A stretch of 9,327 nucleotides of DNA from a bacterium (GTDB lineage Bacteria > Verrucomicrobiota > Kiritimatiellia > UBA8416 > CAMZLY01). The translations under genes were made by a program, and so were the position numbers. Below are positions 6,247 through 9,327 of the stretch, in pieces. The DNA lies in contig DAOVUR010000060.1 of assembly GCA_030632465.1 (NCBI GenBank), forward strand, positions 1 through 9,327, in the 5' to 3' direction. The notes under the pieces are model-generated. The model was not told the DNA's origin and did no database searches. It saw only the letters and a program-made list of their open reading frames with translations. Positions within the stretch are counted from its first letter, which is position 1, and each line of letters starts with the position of its first letter.

Positions 6247-7068
6247 ATGAATAGCCCGGACGAGAAGAAGAAACATACCTTAACAATATTTAATTGGCGA
6301 CAAGCAATTCCCTCATTCATAACACTACTCGCCATGCTTGCCGGCTTTCTAAGTATCCTCGTAACAATCGAAGGGATGATCAATCAGGCCCCTCACCTCT
6401 TTAGACTTGCCGCACAGCTAATAATGTTATCCATGATTCTTGATGGACTTGACGGCAACGTTGCAAGACGCCTACATGGCGAAAGCGATTTTGGTGCTGA
6501 ACTAGACACATACGTTGATATGACAGCTTTCGGTATTGCACCCGCAATTCTGATATTTGCAGTTAGCATGCAGACACAAGAACCGCTCTTGAGAATTTTA
6601 CTACCATCAGCTGTTGCACTGTCCGGTGTAGTAAGGCTCGCGCGATTCAAGGCAGAAGACCCACTTAGAGGACAAGGCGGATATGGCGGACTGCCAATAA
6701 CTGCGAATGCTGGTTGGGTCGCACTCTTTGTCTTTATAACCCAAACCCCACCACTCGATAAATTCTCCCTTGATACCGGTTATGTCTCAGCATTATTCCT
6801 AATAGGTATAGCAGTATTTGTGATACTGCAAGTAAGTACTCTCCGCTACCCCAAGCCGACAAAAAAGATGATACTATTTATTCCATGCGTAGTTATCGTA
6901 TTACTATTCGTATTTTTGGGCAAGAATATGGAAAAACCGGCAATGTATATAGCCATTCTCATGCTAATTATGGGCGTGGGATATGTCGCCTTGGGACCAC
7001 TATTTGTAAAAACTATCAACAACCGTAATCCACTCACAAAAGAGATCGAAAATGACAAATCTGAATAA
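6247..7068 (+). CDS. pssA: CDP-diacylglycerol-serine O-phosphatidyltransferase
   Basis: This is an integral membrane enzyme that makes phosphatidylserine from CDP-diacylglycerol and L-serine, the step before Psd. The CDP-alcohol phosphotransferase motif is complete: D69-G70-x2-A73-R74-x8-G83-x3-D87-x3-D91. RLARF (130-134) and GLPITANAGW (148-157) are typical of the PssA branch. Several hydrophobic helices are visible at about 22-41, 52-66, 94-107, 117-131, 153-165, 177-195, 208-224 and 232-254. The length of 273 aa is usual. AAGGA overlapping the psd stop codon serves as ribosome binding site about 9 nt before the ATG. The 3' end overlaps the next gene by 17 nt, so psd, pssA and the glycosylase gene are probably one transcript. 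Confidence 0.93.
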   Translation: MNSPDEKKKHTLTIFNWRQAIPSFITLLAMLAGFLSILVTIEGMINQAPHLFRLAAQLIMLSMILDGLDGNVARRLHGESDFGAELDTYVDMTAFGIAPAILIFAVSMQTQEPLLRILLPSAVALSGVVRLARFKAEDPLRGQGGYGGLPITANAGWVALFVFITQTPPLDKFSLDTGYVSALFLIGIAVFVILQVSTLRYPKPTKKMILFIPCVVIVLLFVFLGKNMEKPAMYIAILMLIMGVGYVALGPLFVKTINNRNPLTKEIENDKSE

Positions 7069-7870
7069 CATAGTTAATGATATAGAGCAGTACCTCAAAC
7101 ATCAGATCGAAGAGGGCGAGACAAACACCGAAATAAGTCAGGATATAATGGAAAAGCTATCGAACAAAACAATACCAAAAACTACAACCACAGTTTCAGA
7201 CAGCACGCCAGCAACACCAACCGCACCCGCTAAACCAGCCCCAACTCCTACTAAAACAGCTAAACCAGCAACAGCAGTAAAAGTAAATGCTACAGGCTGC
7301 GCTGATATGGACGCAATAACCTTAAAGATCAGCAGTTGCACACAATGTTCACTAGCCAAGACACGCACCAACACAGTGCCAGGACAAGGCAGCAACAGCC
7401 CAGAAATAATGTTTATCGGCGAAGCACCTGGCGCAAAAGAAGATGAGCAGGGACGCCCTTTTGTAGGTCGCTCCGGAAACTTCCTTGAAAAAATGATCGT
7501 AGCCATGGGTTACAGTAGAGAAACCGTCTTTATCGGTAACATCCTGAAATGCCGCCCGCCAGATAATCGTAAACCAACCCAAGAAGAGATAGATATCTGT
7601 ATCCCATATCTCAAACAGCAGATCGCAGTACTAAAGCCTAAAGTCATAATCGCCCTAGGCGCAACCTCCGTAAAAGGACTACTAGGCAAGACACCAGCTA
7701 TCTCTAAACTAAGAGGCGAATGGCAAAAATTCGAAGGCATCCCACTTATGCCGACCTTTCATCCAGCATATATATTGCGCAATCAATCGAAAAAAGGCGA
7801 ACTATGGGCTGATCTCAAGAAAGTACTCACATTCTTAGGCAAAACCCCTCCACCCATAAAAAAGCAATAG
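7052..7870 (+). CDS. udg: Family 4 uracil-DNA glycosylase ([4Fe-4S] type)
   Basis: This 272-aa protein removes uracil from DNA in base excision repair. The core starts at about residue 93. The four cluster ligands C96, C99, C167 and C183 follow the family 4 layout. Motif 1 is GEAPGAKEDEQGRPFVG (123-139) and motif 2 is HPAYILRN (237-244), with H237 the catalytic His position. Before the core lies an extension of about 90 residues: a charged, probably helical segment (1-40) and then a Pro/Thr/Ala/Lys-rich stretch (about 43-76) that looks like a flexible linker. Core-only family members are near 190-220 aa. Such extensions occur in some bacterial homologues, and I know no function for this one. 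The start overlaps pssA by 17 nt with an AGAG-type ribosome binding site about 8 nt upstream, pointing to translational coupling. Confidence 0.94.
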   Translation: MTNLNNIVNDIEQYLKHQIEEGETNTEISQDIMEKLSNKTIPKTTTTVSDSTPATPTAPAKPAPTPTKTAKPATAVKVNATGCADMDAITLKISSCTQCSLAKTRTNTVPGQGSNSPEIMFIGEAPGAKEDEQGRPFVGRSGNFLEKMIVAMGYSRETVFIGNILKCRPPDNRKPTQEEIDICIPYLKQQIAVLKPKVIIALGATSVKGLLGKTPAISKLRGEWQKFEGIPLMPTFHPAYILRNQSKKGELWADLKKVLTFLGKTPPPIKKQ

Positions 7871-7883
7871 TTGCCCACTCTTC

Positions 7884-7912
7884 TTGACATAAGTGCCTAT
7901 TTCCAATATTGT
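7884..7912 (+). promoter_or_regulatory. Sigma-70-like promoter of the secreted-protein gene
   Basis: A perfect -35 hexamer TTGACA (7884-7889), a 17-nt spacer and a -10 TATTGT (7907-7912, 4 of 6 to consensus) lie in the 90-bp gap after the glycosylase gene. Transcription would start near 7919, leaving a leader of about 40 nt. That leader includes AGGAG (7947-7951) 9 nt before the GTG start at 7961. The -10 overlaps a CAATATTG palindrome that could bind a regulator. Confidence 0.6.
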
Positions 7913-7960
7913 TACTAATTGAAGCTGGAAAAGTTATATTTATTTTAGGAGATTGTTATT

Positions 7961-9187
7961 GTGCAATTACGCATCTGTAGATTTTTATTACTAATAGCCA
8001 TAGTGGCTACTACTCATACAGTTATAGCCGGATCTATGCCGACTGAGTTTGTAACCTTACATAAGATTTATACTGCTCAAATCGCTAAACTCAGAACTAA
8101 TCGCAATAATGATTTAGACGATATCGCACCAGACTATCTTGATGACCTAAAAAGATTAGAAACTCACTACCAAGCATCAGGTGAACTTGAACCATTAATT
8201 GTCGTCCGACAAGAATATACGCGCTTTAATAGCAACAAAAATATTGATGAAGTTATCACCGCCACATCACCGGCAGGTCTAACCAAGCTACAAGACAACC
8301 TGCTAGTAACACAGAAAAGTATAAAACTTAAATGCGCCGACTCTATTCTTGAACTAGGTGAAAACTACAAAAAACGTCTCAACGGACTCAAAAAGAGCTT
8401 AACCAAACAGGGCAAAATTGAAGATGCACTTAAAATAATGAGTGAGATAGACAATATTGACTCATACCCTGAGATGCTGACTGCTCATGCTCAATCAGAC
8501 TCTGGCGGAACCCTAGATATCGCTAGACCTAAATACACAAAAAGCCCATCACGCACGGAACCATCCACTGACACAAAGAGCACTACACCAACAAGAACAA
8601 GAAAACTTACCAAAGAATCACTTGCCGACTACTTTCATGCCGAGATCACTCGTTGGAACTCTGCAACACATGAAATAACATGCAACTACAGCTTCACAGA
8701 TGAAAACCAGCTACAAGCGTGGAGCAATGCATCATTCGATAAACTGCGTCACCGTCTTCTCTGCGACAAAGTAGAATCATGGCTCACTCCAACATTCTCT
8801 TCTGTCAGAAAAATAGAATTTGATGCACACTACTTTTCAGGTGACGGTCCAATCCGCGTCATGCTAGGTAAAAGCCTGTTTGCTGATCTTGAACCAACCG
8901 CCAACGGAAAAGCCGTTCTTCATCAAGGCAATGCATCATACCCCATCGAGAAATCATTTGGTGGCGCAGAACCATACGTCTGTTACCATAACGAACTCAA
9001 CATTGACGGCTGGGATATACAGTGGACAGTAGGCAAACGAACACTACCAAAGAAAAAACTTCTAAAGCCGATATCTAAACCTATAAAAATTGGACTAGGC
9101 TCACCGGAATCTAAAGTTATGTACAGCAACATAACCATCACTGGCGTATTAAGCCCATCCACCATAAAAGCAATCCAAGGCCGATAA
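7961..9187 (+). CDS. Secreted protein with two coiled helical-hairpin repeats and a C-terminal beta-rich domain, function unknown
   Basis: I do not recognise a named family for this 408-aa protein. Residues 1-23 form a signal peptide (basic MQLRICR, hydrophobic LLLIAIVATTHTVIA, likely cut before G24), so it is exported. Two related helical units follow. One has YLDDLKRLETHYQASGELEP and VVRQEYTRF (59-89). The other has YKKRLNGLKKSLTKQGKIED and IMSEIDNI (136-167). Each is long helix, short Gly turn, short helix, a style I associate with secreted proteins of the PVC group. A Ser/Thr/Lys/Arg-rich linker (about 191-216) leads to a beta-rich domain (about 238-397), beginning ITCNYSFTDENQLQAW. This recalls concanavalin-like (LamG or DUF1080-type) folds and ends in a strand-like SNITITGVL. 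The GTG start is set by AGGAG 9 nt upstream and the signal peptide. No catalytic residues can be assigned; a carbohydrate-binding or envelope role is a guess. Confidence 0.8.
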   Translation: MQLRICRFLLLIAIVATTHTVIAGSMPTEFVTLHKIYTAQIAKLRTNRNNDLDDIAPDYLDDLKRLETHYQASGELEPLIVVRQEYTRFNSNKNIDEVITATSPAGLTKLQDNLLVTQKSIKLKCADSILELGENYKKRLNGLKKSLTKQGKIEDALKIMSEIDNIDSYPEMLTAHAQSDSGGTLDIARPKYTKSPSRTEPSTDTKSTTPTRTRKLTKESLADYFHAEITRWNSATHEITCNYSFTDENQLQAWSNASFDKLRHRLLCDKVESWLTPTFSSVRKIEFDAHYFSGDGPIRVMLGKSLFADLEPTANGKAVLHQGNASYPIEKSFGGAEPYVCYHNELNIDGWDIQWTVGKRTLPKKKLLKPISKPIKIGLGSPESKVMYSNITITGVLSPSTIKAIQGR

Positions 9188-9208
9188 CCAAACACACACC
9201 TACCGCCT

Positions 9209-9252
9209 AAAAAAATAGCCCAAGCTTCTCGCAAGGAAACTTGGGCTTATTT
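9209..9252 (-). terminator. Hairpin terminator between the converging genes, strongest for trpB
   Basis: AGCCCAAG (9217-9224) pairs with CTTGGGCT (9240-9247). After a C-A mismatch, TTCT pairs with GGAA to tighten the loop. Read on the minus strand the stem is followed by seven T residues (plus A-run 9209-9215), an intrinsic terminator just after the trpB stop codon. On the plus strand the stem is followed only by TATTT, so termination of the secreted-protein gene is probably weaker. Confidence 0.85.
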
Positions 9253-9255
9253 GAT

Positions 9256-9327
9256 CTACTCTCCAAAGCCATAGTTTTCAATTACAAAATCTAGATCTTT
9301 ATCGCCACGACCACTAAGATTAACCAA
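9256..9327 (-). CDS. trpB: Tryptophan synthase beta chain, C-terminal end only
   Basis: The last 23 codons and the TAG stop are present; the rest lies beyond the right edge. The translation starts VNLSGRGDKD and continues LDFVIENYGFGE. The SGRGDKD motif is the hallmark of the TrpB C-terminus in an otherwise variable region, where it closes the PLP active site. TrpB joins indole and serine to form tryptophan and works as a complex with TrpA. Transcription comes from the right and ends at the hairpin directly after the stop. The gene converges on the secreted-protein gene with 68 bp between stop codons. Confidence 0.85.
   Translation of the reverse strand: MVNLSGRGDKDLDFVIENYGFGE

Noticed and set aside
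5940..6383. A 147-aa open frame on the minus strand across the psd/pssA junction
   Set aside because: It lies antisense to two well-recognised genes, and its translation shows no recognisable domain.

Overview
The window is ordinary bacterial chromosome of moderate to low GC content. Two proteins point to the PVC superphylum (Lentisphaerota, Kiritimatiellota or relatives), as an inference from protein style and not a search. One is a short type IV-like pilin with a C-terminal tail of the form CPASGIYDYQPIG...GH. The other is a secreted protein built from repeated helical hairpins with a Gly-[Glu/Lys]-[Leu/Ile]-Glu turn. The iron-sulfur proteins suggest an anaerobic or fermentative energy metabolism.

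Minus strand, left half (1-4327). The first 12 bases look like the start of a gene leaving the window. Next comes a prepilin-like gene (189-545) with a good sigma-54 -24/-12 promoter candidate just upstream and a cluster of dyad and direct repeats 150-240 bp further up. To its right lies a two-gene operon read leftwards. Its first gene (1916-4327) fuses a NuoE-like domain, a NuoF-like NADH/FMN domain and a 2x[4Fe-4S] ferredoxin. Its second gene (847-1926) overlaps the first and encodes a protein with only electron-transfer domains: a [2Fe-2S] ferredoxin, a GltD/dihydropyrimidine-dehydrogenase-type FeS domain and a NuoG-type FeS tail. Together they resemble the NADH-oxidising half of HydABC/Bfu-type flavin-based bifurcating enzymes. 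No hydrogenase, formate dehydrogenase or FAD catalytic subunit is present in the window.

Plus strand, right half (4478-9187). A divergent gene encodes a dihydroorotate dehydrogenase-like flavoprotein that lacks the catalytic Cys. It is followed closely by psd and pssA (the phosphatidylserine to phosphatidylethanolamine pathway) and by a family 4 uracil-DNA glycosylase that overlaps pssA. These four may form one transcript. A separate sigma-70-like promoter then precedes a secreted protein of unknown function (7961-9187). That gene converges on the tail of trpB (9256-9327, minus strand), with a hairpin terminator between them.

The most unusual DNA feature is a near-perfect 28-bp inverted repeat (4250-4277 and 4356-4383). 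It encloses the start codon and first 26 codons of the NuoEF fusion gene. It could be a regulatory RNA or operator structure, or the termini of a small 134-bp inserted element that now supplies the gene's start. The best candidate for an undescribed biochemical system is the NuoEF-fusion/FeS-adapter pair beside the DHOD-like flavoprotein, whose redox partner is not evident.
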